Of a stretch of 64,000 nucleotides of DNA, positions 22,285-35,558 are shown in pieces. Position 1 is the first letter of the stretch. Every line of letters starts with the position of its first letter. The DNA is from Megascapheus bottae (taxonomy: Eukaryota; Chordata; Mammalia; Rodentia; Geomyidae), in the NCBI GenBank assembly GCA_024803745.1, contig JANJXV010001821.1, forward strand, positions 1 to 64,000, written 5' to 3'. The notes under the pieces are model-generated. The model saw nothing but the letters and a program-made list of their open reading frames with translations, did not search any database and had not been told where the DNA came from. The translations under genes and the position numbers were made by a program.

Positions 22285-25271
22285 AAGTCACAGAATAGAG
22301 GTGGGTGAAGTCACAGAATGGAGGTGTGTGAAGTCATAGAATGGAGGTGTGTGAAGTCACAGTATGGAGGTGTGCGAACTTAGAATGGAGGTGTGTGAAG
22401 TCAAAATGGAGGTGTGTGAATTCACCGAATGGAGTTGTGTCAACGGAGAATGGAGGTGTGTGAAGTCACAGAATGGAGCTGTGTAAGTCAGAATTGAGGT
22501 GTGTGAAGTCATAGAATGTAGTGTGTGAAGTCATAGAATGGAGGATTGTGAAGTCACCGAAGGGAGGTTTGTGAAGTCATACAATGGAGGTATGTGAAGT
22601 CAAATTGGAGGGGTGTGAAGTCGGAGAATGGAGGTGTGTAAAGTCATAGAATGGAAGTGTGTGAAGTCACAGAATGGAGTGTGTGAAGTCACAGAATGGA
22701 GGTGTGTGAAGTCACAGAATGGAGGTGTGTGAACTCAGAATGGAGGTGTGTGAAGTCACAGAATACAGGTGTGTGAAGTCATAGAATGGAAGTGTGTGAA
22801 GTCATAGAATGGAGGTGTGTGAAGTCATAATGGAGGTGTGTGAAGTCAACGAATGGAGTTGTGTGAACGTAGAATGGAGGTGTGTGAAGTCACAGAATGG
22901 AGGTTTGAGAAGTCATAGAATGGAGGTGTGTGAAGTCATAGAATGGAGGTGTGTGAAGTCACAGAATTTAGGTGTGTGGAGTCAGAATGGAGGTGTGTGA
23001 AATCATAGGTGGAGGTGTGTGAAGTCATAGTATGGAGATGTGTGAAATCATAGAATGGAGTTTTGTGAAGTCACAGAAAGGAGCTGTGTAAGTTGCAATT
23101 GAGGTGTGTGAAGTCATAGAAGGTAGATGTGTAAAGTCATAGAATGGAGGATTGTGAAGTCACCGAAGGGAGGTTTGTGAAGTCATAGAATGGAGGTATG
23201 TGAAGTCAAATTGGAGCGGTGTGAAGTTGGAGAATGGAGGTGTGTGAAGTCATAGAATGGAGGTGGGTGAAGTCATAGAATGGAGGTGTATGAAGTCATA
23301 GAATGGAAGTGTGTGAAGTCACAGAATGGACGGGCATGAAGTCATAGAATGGAGGTGTGTGAAGTCAGAGAATTGAGGTGTTTCAGTTCATATATTGGAG
23401 GTGTGTGGATTCAAAATGGATGTGTGAAGTCATAGAATGTAGGTGTGTGAAGCCATAGAATGGAGGGGTGTGAAGTCAGAATGGAGGTGTGTGAAGTCAT
23501 AGATGGAGGTGTGTGAAGTCATAGTATGGAGTTGTTTGAAATCATAAAATGGAGTTTTGTGAAGTCACAGAATGGAGCTATGTGAGTCAGAATTGAGGTG
23601 TGTGAAGTCATAGAATGTAGATGTGTGAAGTCATAGATTTGAGGATTTTGAAGTCATCGAAGGGAGGGTTGTGAAGGCATAGAATGGAGGTATGTGAAGT
23701 CAAATTTGAGGGGTGTGAAGTCGGAGAATGGAGGTGTGTGAAGTCATAGAATGGAGGTGGGTGAAGTCATAGAATGGAGGTGTATGAAGTCATAGAATGG
23801 AGTTGTATGAAGTCACAGAATGTAAGTGTGTGAAGTCACAGAATGGAGGTGTGTGAAGTCACAGAATGGAGATGTGTGAAGTCACAGAATGGAGGTGTGT
23901 GAACTCAGAATGGAGGTGTGTGAAGTCACAGAATAGTGGTGTGTGAAGTCACAGAATGGAGGTGTGTGAAGTCATAGAATGGAGGTGTGTGGAGTCACAG
24001 TATGGAGGTGTGTGAACTTAGAATGGAGGTGTGTGAAGTCAAAATGGAGGTGTGTGAATTCACCGAATGGAGTTGTGTCAACGCACAATGGAGGTGTGTG
24101 AAGTCACAGAATGGAGCTGTGTAAGTCAGAATTGAGGTGTGTGAAGTCATAGAATGTAGTGTGTGAAGTCATAGAATGGAGGATTGTGAAGTCACCGAAG
24201 GGAGGTTTGTGAAGTCATAGAATGGAGGTATGTGAAGTCAAATTGGAGGGGCGTGAAGTCGGAGAATGGAGGTGTGTGAAGTCATAGAATGGAAGTGTGT
24301 GAAGTCACAGAATGGAGTGTGTGAAGTCACAGAATGGAGGTGTGTGAAGTCAGAATGGATGTGTGTGAAGTCAACGAATGGAGTTGTGTGAACGCAGAAT
24401 GGAGGTTTGTGAAGTCACAGAATGGAGGTTTGAGAAGTCATAGAATGGAGGTGTGTGAAGTCATAGAATGAAGGTGGGTGAAGTCATAGAAAGGAGGTGT
24501 GATAAGTCATAGAATGGAGGAGTGTGAAATCATAGACTGGAGGTGAGTGAAGTCACAGATTCGAGGTCTGTGAAGACATAGAATGGAGTTGTGTGATGTC
24601 AGAATGGAGGTGTGCGAAGTCATAGAATAGAAGATTGTGAAGTCAGAATGGAGGTGTGAGAAGTCATAGAATGAAGGTGTGTGAACTCATAGAATGGCGG
24701 TGTGTGACGTCACAATGGAAGTGTGTGAAGTCACAGAATGGAGGTGTGTGTAGTCATACAATGTAGGTGTGTGAAGTCAGAATGGAGGGGTGTGAAGTCA
24801 TAGAATAGAGGTGTGTGAACTCATAAAATGGAGGTGTGTGACCTCACAATGGAAGTGTGTGAAGTCACAGAATGGAGGTGTGTGAAGTCATAGAATGGAA
24901 GTGTGTGAAGTCATACAATGGAGGTGTGTGAAGTCAGAATGGAGGTGTGTGAAGTCACAGAATGGAGGTGGGTGAACTCAGAATGGAGGTGTGTGAAGTC
25001 ACAGAATGTAAGTGTGTGAAGTCATAGAATGGAGGTGTGTGAATTCATAGAGTAGAGGTTAGTGAAGTCAGAGATTCGAGGTCTGTGAAGTCAAAGAATC
25101 GAGGTGTGTGAAGTCAGAATGTAGGTGTGTGAAGTCACAGAATGGAAGGGTGTGAAGTCATACAATGGAGGTGTGTGAAGTCAGAATGGAGGTGTGTGAA
25201 GTCACAGAATGGAAGTGTGTGAACTGAAAATGGAGGTGTGTGAAGTCATAGAATGGAGGTGTGTGAAGTCA
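22285..25271 (+). repeat. 3.0-kb block, copy 1 (12,867-bp spacing)
   Basis: It matches 35152-38138 at a constant offset of 12,867, checked at many markers: GAACTT (22376 and 35243), TACAATGG (22580 and 35447), GAATTTAGG (22964 and 35831), TTTCAGTTCA (23381 and 36248), ATAGTGGTG (23933 and 36800) and GAAAGGAGG (24489 and 37356). Only scattered substitutions separate the copies and I saw no indel, so the copy event is recent relative to the flanks. Its right half overlaps the first 4,058-bp unit. Confidence 0.9.
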
Positions 25272-27930
25272 CAGAATGGACGGTATGAAGTCATAGAATG
25301 CAGGTGTGTAAAGTCACAAAATTGAGGTGTTTGAAGTCATATATTGGAGGTGTGTGAAGTCACAGAATGGAGGTGTGTGACGTCATAGAATGGATGTGTG
25401 TGAAGTCATAGAATGGAAGTGTGTGAAGTCACAGAATCGAGGTGTGTGAAGTCACATAATGGATGTGTGTGAAGTCATAGAATGGAAGTGTGTGAAGTCA
25501 TAGAATGGAGGTGTGTGAATTAATAGAGTAGTGGTCAGTGAAGTCACAGATTCGAGGTCTGTGAAGTCATAGAATGGAGGTGGTGAAGTCAGAATGTAGG
25601 TGTGCGAAGTCATAGAACAGATGTTTGTGAAGTAAGAATGGAGGTCTGTGAATTCATAGAATGGAGGTGTGTGAACTCATAAAATGGAGGTGTGTGACGT
25701 CACAATGGAAGTGTGTGAAGTCATAGAGTGTAGGTGTGTGAAGTCACAGAATGGAAGTGTGTGAAGTCATACAATGGAGGTGTGTGAAGTCAGAATGGAG
25801 GTGTGTGAAGTCACAAAATGGAGGTGTGTGAAGTCAGAATGGAGGTGTGTGAAGTCATAGATGGAGGTGTGTGAAGTCATAGTATGGAGTTGTGTGAAAT
25901 CATAAAATGGAGTTTTGTGAAGTCACAGAATGCAGCTGTGTGAGTCAGAATTGAGGTGTGTGAAGTCATAGAATGTAGATGTGTGAAGTCATAGATTTGA
26001 GGATTTTGAAGTCACCGAAGGGAGGGTTGTGAAGTCATAGAATGGAGGTATGTGAAGTCAAATTGGAGGGGTGTGAAGTCGGAGAATGGAGGTGTGTGAA
26101 GTCATAGAATGGATGTGGGTGAAGTCATAGAATGGAGGTGTATAAAGTCATAGAATGGAGGTGTATGAAGTCACAGAATGTAAGTGTGTGAAGTCACAGA
26201 ATGGATGTGTGAAGTCACAGAATGGAGGTGTGTGAAGTCACAGAATGGAGGTGTGTGAACTCAGAATGGAGGTGTGTGAAGTCACAGAATAGAGGTGTGT
26301 GAAGTCACAGAATGGAGGTGTGAGAAGTCATAGAATGGAGGTGTGTGAAGTCACAGAATGGAGGTGTGTGAACTCAGAATGGAGGTGTGTGAAGTCACAG
26401 AATAGAGGTGTGTGAAGTCACAGAATGGAGGTGTGTGAAGTCATGGAATGGAGGTGTGTGAATTCACAGTATGGAGGTGTGTGAACTTAGAATGGAGGTG
26501 TGTGAAGTCAAAATGGAGGTGTGTGAATTCACTGAATGGAGTTGTGTCAACGCACAATGGAGGTGTGTGAAGTCACAGAATGGAGCTGTGTAAGTCAGAA
26601 TTGAGGTGTGTGAAGTCATAGAATGTAGTGTGTGAAGTCATAGAATGGAGGATTGTGAAGTCACCGAATGGAGGTTTGTGAAGTCATACAATGGAGGTAT
26701 GTGAAGTCAAATTGGAGGGGTGTGTAGTCGGAGAATGGAGGTGTGTGATGTCATAGAATGGAAGTGTGTGAAGTCACAGAATGGAGTGTGTGAAGTCACA
26801 GAATGGAGGTGTGTGAAGTCACAGAATGGAGGTGTGTGAACTCAGAATGGAGGTGTGTGAAGTCACAGAATAGAGGTGTGTGAAGTCATAGAATGGAAGT
26901 GTGTGAAGTCATAGAATGGAGGTGTGTGAAGTCAGAATGGAGGTGTGTGAAGTCAACGAATGGAGTTGTGTGAACGCAGAATGGAGGTGTGTGAAGCCAC
27001 AGAATGGAGGTTTGAGAAGTCATAGAATGGAGGTGTATGAAGTCATAGAATGGATGTTTCTGAAGTAAGAATGAAGGTGTGTGAAGTCATAGAATGGAGG
27101 TGTGTGAAGTCATAGAATGGAGGTGTGTGAAGTCACAGAATTTAGGTGTGTGAAGTCAGAATGGAGGTGTGTGAAATCATAGGTGGAGGTGTGTGAAGTC
27201 ATAGTATGGAGATGTGTGAAATCATAGAATGCAGTTTTGTGAAGTCACAGAATGGAGCTGTGTAAGTTACAACTGAGGTGTGTGAAGTCATAGAAGGTAG
27301 ATGTGTAAAGTCATAGAATGGAGGATTGTGAAGTCACCGAAGGGAGGTTTGTGAAGTCATAGAATGGAGGTATGTGAAGTCAAATTGGAGCGGTGTGAAG
27401 TTGGAGAATGGAGGTGTGTGAAGTCATAGAATGGAGGTGGGTGAAGTCATAGAATGGAGGTGTATGAAGTCATAGAATGGAAGTGTGTGAAGTCACAGAA
27501 TGGACGGGCATGAAGTCATAGAATGGAGGTGTGTGAAGTCAGAGAATTGAGGTGTTTCAGTTCATATATTGGAGGTGTGTGGATTCAAAATGGATGTGTG
27601 AAGTCATAGAATGTAGGTGTGTGAAGCCATAGAATGGAGGTGTGTGAAGTCAGAATGGAGGTGTGTGAAGTCATAGATGGAGGTGTGTGAAGTCATAGTA
27701 TGGAGTTGTTTGAAATCATAAAATGGAGTTTTGTGAAGTCACAGAATGGAGCTGTGTGAGTCAGAATTGAGGTGTGTGAAGTCATAGAATGTAGATGTGT
27801 GAAGTCATAGATTTGAGGATTTTGAAGTCACCGAAGGGACGGTTGTGAAGTCATAGAATGGAGGTATATGAAGTCAAATTGGAGGGGTGTGAAGTCATAG
27901 ATGGAGGTGTGTGAAGTCATAGTATGGAGG
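23873..27930 (+). repeat. 4,058-bp higher-order unit, copy 1
   Basis: This unit repeats immediately at 27931 at an offset of 4,058. Matching markers are ATAGTGGTG (23933 and 27991), GAAAGGAGG (24489 and 28547), GAAGGGTG (25145 and 29203) and TAGTGG (25529 and 29587). The two copies differ only at scattered bases, for example AATCGAGG at 25098 against AATGGAGG at 29156, and GTATGAAG near 25283 against GTATAAAG near 29341. It holds TGACGTCA at 24705, 25378 and 25695. Confidence 0.92.
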
Positions 27931-30900
27931 TGTGTGAAGTCACAGAATGGAGGTGTGTGAACTCAGAATGGAGGTGTGTGAAGTCACAGAATAGTGGTGT
28001 GTGAAGTCACAGAATGGAGGTGTGTGAAGTCATAGAATGGAGGTGTGTGGAGTCACAGTATGGAGGTGTGTGAACTTAGAATGGAGGTGTGTGAAGTCAA
28101 AATGGAGGTGTGTGAATTCACCGAATGGAGTTGTGTCAACGCACAATGGAGGTGTGTGAAGTCACAGAATGGAGCTGTGTAAGTCAGAATTGAGGTGTGT
28201 GAAGTCATAGAATGTAGTGTGTGAAGTCATAGAATGGAGGATTGTGAAGTCACCGAAGGGAGGTTTGTGAAGTCATAGAATGGAGGTATGTGAAGTCAAA
28301 TTGGAGGGGCGTGAAGTCGGAGAATGGAGGTGTGTGAAGTCATAGAATGGAAGTGTGTGAAGTCACAGAATGGAGTGTGTGAAGTCACAGAATGGAGGTG
28401 TGTGAAGTCAGAATGGATGTGTGTGAAGTCAACGAATGGAGTTGTGTGAACGCAGAATGGAGGTTTGTGAAGTCACAGAATGGAGGTTTGAGAAGTCATA
28501 GAATGGAGGTGTGTGAAGTCATAGAATGAAGGTGGGTGAAGTCATAGAAAGGAGGTGTGATAAGTCATAGAATGGAGGAGTGTGAAATCATAGACTGGAG
28601 GTGAGTGAAGTCACAGATTCGAGGTCTGTGAAGACATAGAATGGAGTTGTGTGATGTCAGAATGGAGGTGTGCGAAGTCATAGAATAGAAGATTGTGAAG
28701 TCAGAATGGAGGTGTGAGAAGTCATAGAATGAAGGTGTGTGAACTCATAGAATGGCGGTGTGTGACGTCACAATGGAAGTGTGTGAAGTCACAGAATGGA
28801 GGTGTGTGTAGTCATACAATGTAGGTGTGTGAAGTCAGAATGGAGGGGTGTGAAGTCATAGAATAGAGGTGTGTGAACTCATAAAATGGAGGTGTGTGAC
28901 CTCACAATGGAAGTGTGTGAAGTCACAGAATGGAGGTGTGTGAAGTCATAGAATGGAAGTGTGTGAAGTCATACAATGGAGGTGTGTGAAGTCAGAATGG
29001 AGGTGTGTGAAGTCACAGAATGGAGGTGGGTGAACTCAGAATGGAGGTGTGTGAAGTCACAGAATGTAAGTGTGTGAAGTCATAGAATGGAGGTGTGTGA
29101 ATTCATAGAGTAGAGGTTAGTGAAGTCAGAGATTCGAGGTCTGTGAAGTCAAAGAATGGAGGTGTGTGAAGTCAGAATGTAGGTGTGTGAAGTCACAGAA
29201 TGGAAGGGTGTGAAGTCATACAATGGAGGTGTGTGAAGTCAGAATGGAGGTGTGTGAAGTCACAGAATGGAAGTGTGTGAACTGAAAATGGAGGTGTGTG
29301 AAGTCATAGAATGGAGGTGTGTGAAGTCACAGAATGGACGGTATAAAGTCATAGAATGCAGGTGTGTGAAGTCACAAAATTGAGGTGTTTGAAGTCATAT
29401 ATTGGAGGTGTGTGAAGTCACAGAATGGAGGTGTGTGACGTCATAGAATGGATGTGTGTGAAGTCATAGAATGGAAGTGTGTGAAGTCACAGAATCGAGG
29501 TGTGTGAAGTCACATAATGGATGTGTGTGAAGTCATAGAATGGAAGTGTGTGAAGTCATAGAATGGAGGTGTGTGAATTAATAGAGTAGTGGTCAGTGAA
29601 GTCACAGATTCGAGGTCTGTGAAGTCATAGAATGGAGGTGGTGAAGTCAGAATGTAGGTGTGCGAAGTCATAGAACAGATGTTTGTGAAGTAAGAATGGA
29701 GGTCTGTGAATTCATAGAATGGAGGTGTGTGAACTCATAAAATGGAGGTGTGTGACGTCACAATGGAAGTGTGTGAAGTCATAGAGTGTAGGTGTGTGAA
29801 GTCACAGAATGGAAGTGTGTGAAGTCATACAATGGAGGTGTGTGAAGTCAGAATGGAGGTGTGTGAAGTCACAAAATGGAGGTGTGTGAAGTCAGAATGG
29901 AGGTGTGTGAAGTCATAGATGGAGGTGTGTGAAGTCATAGTATGGAGTTGTGTGAAATCATAAAATGGAGTTTTGTGAAGTCACAGAATGGAGCTGTGTG
30001 AGTCAGAATTGAGGTGTGTGAAGTCATAGAATGTAGATGTGTGAAGTCATAGATTTGAGGATTTTGAAGTCACCGAAGGGAGGGTTGTGAAGTCATAGAA
30101 TGGAGGTATGTGAAGTCAAATTGGAGGGGTGTGAAGTCGGAGAATGGAGGTGTGTGAAGTCATAGAATGGAGGTGGGTGAAGTCATAGAATGGAGGTGTA
30201 TAAAGTCATAGAATGGAGGTGTATGAAGTCACAGAATGTAAGTGTGTGAAGTCACAGAATGGATGTGTGAAGTCACAGAATGGAGGTGTGTGAAGTCACA
30301 GAATGGAGGTGTGTGAACTCAGAATGGAGGTGTGTGAAGTCACAGAATAGAGGTGTGTGAAGTCACAGAATGGAGGTGTGAGAAGTCATAGAATGGAGGT
30401 GTGTGAAGTCACAGAATGGAGGTGTGTGAACTCAGAATGGAGGTGTGTGAAGTCACAGAATAGAGGTGTGTGAAGTCACAGAATGGAGGTGTGTGAAGTC
30501 ATGGAATGGAGGTGTGTGAATTCACAGTATGGAGGTGTGTGAACTTAGAATGGAGGTGTGTGAAGTCAAAATGGAGGTGTGTGAATTCACTGAATGGAGT
30601 TGTGTCAACGCACAATGGAGGTGTGTGAAGTCACAGAATGGAGCTGTGTAAGTCAGAATTGAGGTGTGTGAAGTCATAGAATGTAGTGTGTGAAGTCATA
30701 GAATGGAGGATTGTGAAGTCACCGAATGGAGGTTTGTGAAGTCATACAATGGAGGTATGTGAAGTCAAATTGGAGGGGTGTGTAGTCGGAGAATGGAGGT
30801 GTGTGATGTCATAGAATGGAAGTGTGTGAAGTCACAGAATGGAGTGTGTGAAGTCACAGAATGGAGGTGTGTGAAGTCACAGAATGGAGGTGTGTGAACT

Positions 30901-31984
30901 CAGAATGGAGGTGTGTGAAGTCACAGAATAGAGGTGTGTGAAGTCATAGAATGGAAGTGTGTGAAGTCATAGAATGGAGGTGTGTGAAGTCAGAATGGAG
31001 GTGTGTGAAGTCAACGAATGGAGTTGTGTGAACGCAGAATGGAGGTGTGTGAAGCCACAGAATGGAGGTTTGAGAAGTCATAGAATGGAGGTGTATGAAG
31101 TCATAGAATGGATGTTTCTGAAGAATGAAGGTGTGTGAAGTCATAGAATGGAGGTGTGTGAAGTCATAGAATGGAGGTGTGTGAAGTCACAGAATTTAGG
31201 TGTGTGAAGTCAGAATGGAGGTGTGTGAAATCATAGGTGGAGGTGTGTGAAGTCATAGTATGGAGATGTGTGAAATCATAGAATGCAGTTTTGTGAAGTC
31301 ACAGAATGGAGCTGTGTAAGTTACAACTGAGGTGTGTGAAGTCATAGAAGGTAGATGTGTAAAGTCATAGAATGGAGGATTGTGAAGTCACCGAAGGGAG
31401 GTTTGTGAAGTCATAGAATGGAGGTATGTGAAGTCAAATTGGAGCGGTGTGAAGTTGGAGAATGGAGGTGTGTGAAGTCATAGAATGGAGGTGGGTGAAG
31501 TCATAGAATGGAGGTGTATGAAGTCATAGAATGGAAGTGTGTGAAGTCACAGAATGGACGGGCATGAAGTCATAGAATGGAGGTGTGTGAAGTCAGAGAA
31601 TTGAGGTGTTTCAGTTCATATATTGGAGGTGTGTGGATTCAAAATGGATGTGTGAAGTCATAGAATGTAGGTGTGTGAAGCCATAGAATGGAGGTGTGTG
31701 AAGTCAGAATGGAGGTGTGTGAAGTCATAGATGGAGGTGTGTGAAGTCATAGTATGGAGTTGTTTGAAATCATAAAATGGAGTTTTGTGAAGTCACAGAA
31801 TGGAGCTGTGTGAGTCAGAATTGAGGTGTGTGAAGTCATAGAATGTAGATGTGTGAAGTCATAGATTTGAGGATTTTGAAGTCACCGAAGGGACGGTTGT
31901 GAAGTCATAGAATGGAGGTATATGAAGTCAAATTGGAGGGGTGTGAAGTCATAGATGGAGGTGTGTGAAGTCATAGTATGGAGT
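27931..31984 (+). repeat. 4.05-kb higher-order unit, copy 2
   Basis: This is the tandem partner of 23873-27930. It is 4 bp shorter because one monomer reads TTTCTGAAGAATGAAGG (31115-31130) where copy 1 has GAAGTAAGAATG. The TTTCAGTTCA marker is at 27555 and 31609 accordingly (4,054). After 31984 the sequence does not restart the unit but runs into a different block (31985-32758) that also follows copy 3 near 46.1 kb. Confidence 0.92.
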
Positions 31985-32750
31985 TGTGTGAAATCATAAA
32001 ATGGAGTTTTGTGAAGTAACAGAATGGAGCTGTGTGAGTCAGAATTGAGGTGTGTGAAGTCATAGAATATAGATGTGTGAAGTCATAGACTTGAGGATTT
32101 TGAAGTCACCGAAGGGATGGTTGTGAAGTCATAGAATGGAGGTATGTGAAGTCAAATTGGAGGGGTGTGAAGTCGGAGAATGGAGGTGTGTGAAGTTATA
32201 GAATGGAGGTGGGTCAAGTCATAGAATGGAGGTGTATGAAGTCACAGAATGTAAGTGTGTGAAGTCACAAAATGGAGGTGTGTGAAGTAACAGAATGGAG
32301 GTGTGTGAAGTCACAGAATGGAGGTGTGTGAACTCAGAATGGAGGTGTGTGAAGTCACAGAATAGAGGTGTCTGAAGTCACAGAATGGAGGTGTGTGAAG
32401 TCATAGAATGGAGGTGTGTGAAGTCACAGTATGGAGGTGTGTGAACTTAGAATGGAGGTGTGTGAAGTCAAAATGTAGGTGTGTGAATTCACCGAATGGA
32501 GTTGTGTCAACGCAGAATGGAGGTGTGTGAAGTCACAGAATGGAGCTGTGTAAGTCAGAATTGAGGTGTGTGAAGTCATAGAATGTAGTGTGTGAAGTCA
32601 TAGAATGGAGGATTGTGAAGTCACCGAAGGGAGGTTTGTGAAGTCATACAATGGAGGTATGTGAAGTCAAATTGGAGGGGTGTGAAGTCGGAGAATGGAG
32701 GTGTGTGAAGTCATAGAATGGAAGTGTGTGAAGTCACAGAATGGAGTGTG
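31985..32750 (+). repeat. 0.77-kb block shared with 34.8-35.55, 38.13-38.7 and 46.1-46.8 kb
   Basis: Markers include GAAGTAACAGAATGG, TAGACTTGAGGATTTTG, GGGTCAAGTCATAG and CAAAATGTAGG. The same order appears at offset 2,800 (34785-35550), near 38,130-38,700 and at offset 14,156 (from about 46140). It ends at a junction near 32,745-32,751, where GAGTGTGTGAAGTC switches to a copy of 29.53 kb. Confidence 0.82.
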
Positions 32751-34334
32751 TGAAGTCATAGAATGGAAGTGTGTGAAGTCATAGAATGGAGGTGTGTGAA
32801 TTAATAGAGTAGTGGTCAGTGAAGTCACAGATTCGAGGTCTGTGAAGTCATAGAATGGAGGTGGTGAAGTCAGAATGTAGGTGTGCGAAGTCATAGAACA
32901 GATGTTTGTGAAGTAAGAATGGAGGTCTGTGAATTCATAGAATGGAGGTGTGTGAACTCATAAAATGGAGGTGTGTGACGTCACAATGGAAGTGTGTGAA
33001 GTCATAGAGTGTAGGTGTGTGAAGTCACAGAATGGAAGTGTGTGAAGTCATACAATGGAGGTGTGTGAAGTCAGAATGGAGGTGTGTGAAGTCACAAAAT
33101 GGAGGTGTGTGAAGTCAGAATGGAGGTGTGTGAAGTCATAGATGGAGGTGTGTGAAGTCATAGTATGGAGTTGTGTGAAATCATAAAATGGAGTTTTGTG
33201 AAGTCACAGAATGGAGCTGTGTGAGTCAGAATTGAGGTGTGTGAAGTCATAGAATGTAGATGTGTGAAGTCATAGATTTGAGGATTTTGAAGTCACCGAA
33301 GGGAGGGTTGTGAAGTCATAGAATGGAGGTATGTGAAGTCAAATTGGAGGGGTGTGAAGTCGGAGAATGGAGGTGTGTGAAGTCATAGAATGGAGGTGGG
33401 TGAAGTCATAGAATGGAGGTGTATAAAGTCATAGAATGGAGGTGTATGAAGTCACAGAATGTAAGTGTGTGAAGTCACAGAATGGATGTGTGAAGTCACA
33501 GAATGGAGGTGTGTGAAGTCACAGAATGGAGGTGTGTGAACTCAGAATGGAGGTGTGTGAAGTCACAGAATAGAGGTGTGTGAAGTCACAGAATGGAGGT
33601 GTGAGAAGTCATAGAATGGAGGTGTGTGAAGTCACAGAATGGAGGTGTGTGAACTCAGAATGGAGGTGTGTGAAGTCACAGAATAGAGGTGTGTGAAGTC
33701 ACAGAATGGAGGTGTGTGAAGTCATGGAATGGAGGTGTGTGAATTCACAGTATGGAGGTGTGTGAACTTAGAATGGAGGTGTGTGAAGTCAAAATGGAGG
33801 TGTGTGAATTCACTGAATGGAGTTGTGTCAACGCACAATGGAGGTGTGTGAAGTCACAGAATGGAGCTGTGTAAGTCAGAATTGAGGTGTGTGAAGTCAT
33901 AGAATGTAGTGTGTGAAGTCATAGAATGGAGGATTGTGAAGTCACCGAATGGAGGTTTGTGAAGTCATACAATGGAGGTATGTGAAGTCAAATTGGAGGG
34001 GTGTGTAGTCGGAGAATGGAGGTGTGTGATGTCATAGAATGGAAGTGTGTGAAGTCACAGAATGGAGTGTGTGAAGTCACAGAATGGAGGTGTGTGAAGT
34101 CACAGAATGGAGGTGTGTGAACTCAGAATGGAGGTGTGTGAAGTCACAGAATAGAGGTGTGTGAAGTCATAGAATGGAAGTGTGTGAAGTCATAGAATGG
34201 AGGTGTGTGAAGTCAGAATGGAGGTGTGTGAAGTCAACGAATGGAGTTGTGTGAACGCAGAATGGAGGTGTGTGAAGCCACAGAATGGAGGTTTGAGAAG
34301 TCATAGAATGGAGGTGTATGAAGTCATAGAATGG
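32751..34334 (+). repeat. 1.58-kb partial copy of the 4-kb unit
   Basis: It matches 29528-31111 at an offset of 3,223 (TAGTGG at 29587 and 32810, TGACGTCA at 29753 and 32976), again with very few differences. At 34335 the sequence skips about 423 bp relative to copy 2 and rejoins it at about 31535. Both junctions keep the monomer register, as unequal exchange between tandem repeats would. Confidence 0.88.
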
Positions 34335-35558
34335 AAGTGTGTGAAGTCACAGAATGGACGGGCATGAAGTCATAGAATGGAGGTGTGTGAAGTCAGAGAA
34401 TTGAGGTGTTTCAGTTCATATATTGGAGGTGTGTGGATTCAAAATGGATGTGTGAAGTCATAGAATGTAGGTGTGTGAAGCCATAGAATGGAGGTGTGTG
34501 AAGTCAGAATGGAGGTGTGTGAAGTCATAGATGGAGGTGTGTGAAGTCATAGTATGGAGTTGTTTGAAATCATAAAATGGAGTTTTGTGAAGTCACAGAA
34601 TGGAGCTGTGTGAGTCAGAATTGAGGTGTGTGAAGTCATAGAATGTAGATGTGTGAAGTCATAGATTTGAGGATTTTGAAGTCACCGAAGGGACAGTTGT
34701 GAAGTCATAGAATGGAGGTATATGAAGTCAAATTGGAGGGGTATGAAGTCATAGACGGAGGTGTGTGAAGTCATAGTATGGAGTTGTGTGAAATCATAAA
34801 ATGGAGTTTTGTGAAGTAACAGAATGGAGCTGTGTGAGTCAGAATTGAGGTGTGTGAAGTCATAGAATATAGATGTGTGAAGTCATAGACTTGAGGATTT
34901 TGAAGTCACCGAAGGGAGGGTTGGGAAGTCATAGAATGGAGGTATGTGAAGTCAAATTGGAGGGGTGTGAAGTCGGAGAATGGAGGTGTGTGAAGTTATA
35001 GAATGGAGGTGGGTCAAGTCATAGAATGGAGGTGTATGAAGTCACAGAATGTAAGTGTGTGAAGTCACAAAATGGAGGTGTGTGAAGTAACAGAATGGAG
35101 GTGTGTGAAGTCACAGAATGGAGGTGTGTGAACTCAGAATGGAGGTGTGTGAAGTCACAGAATAGAGGTGTCTGAAGTCACAGAATGGAGGTGTGTGAAG
35201 TCATAGAATGGAGGTGTGTGAAGTCACAGTATGGAGGTGTGTGAACTTAGAATGGAGGTGTGTGAAGTCAAAATGTAGGTGTGTGAATTCACCGAATGGA
35301 GTTGTGTCAACGCAGAATGGAGGTGTGTGAAGTCACAGAATGGAGCTGTGTAAGTCAGAATTGAGGTGTGTGAAGTCATAGAATGTAGTGTGTGAAGTCA
35401 TAGAATGGAGGATTGTGAAGTCACCGAAGGTAGGTTTGTGAAGTCATACAATGGAGGTATGTGAAGTCAAATTGGAGGGGTGTGAAGTCGGAGAATGGAG
35501 GTGTGTGAAGTCATAGAATGGAAGTGTGTGAAGTCACAGAATGGAGTGTGTGAAGTCA
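34335..35558 (+). repeat. 1.22-kb copy of 31535-32758
   Basis: Offset is a constant 2,800 (TTTCAGTTCA at 31609 and 34409, TACAATGG at 32647 and 35447). Differences include GGGACAG against GGGACGG near 34692, TAGACGGAGG against TAGATGGAGG near 34754, and GAAGGTAGG against GAAGGGAGG near 35427. Its right part overlaps the start of the 12,867-bp displaced block. Confidence 0.87.

Noticed and set aside
22809..23000. Open frame of 63 codons on +, with a near-identical one at 35676-35867
   Set aside because: The frame is just satellite read through; three 23-bp units make a 23-residue peptide period. The second copy is explained by the 12,867-bp block duplication and not by selection on a protein. 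No promoter, splice or start context supports a gene.
30944..31144. Open frame of 66 codons on the minus strand
   Set aside because: It is a repeat read-through and crosses the 4-bp deletion near 31123. Equivalent positions in the other 4-kb copies do not conserve the frame.
32667..32894. Open frame of 75 codons on the minus strand
   Set aside because: It spans the mosaic junction near 32,748, so the frame exists only because two satellite blocks were joined there.
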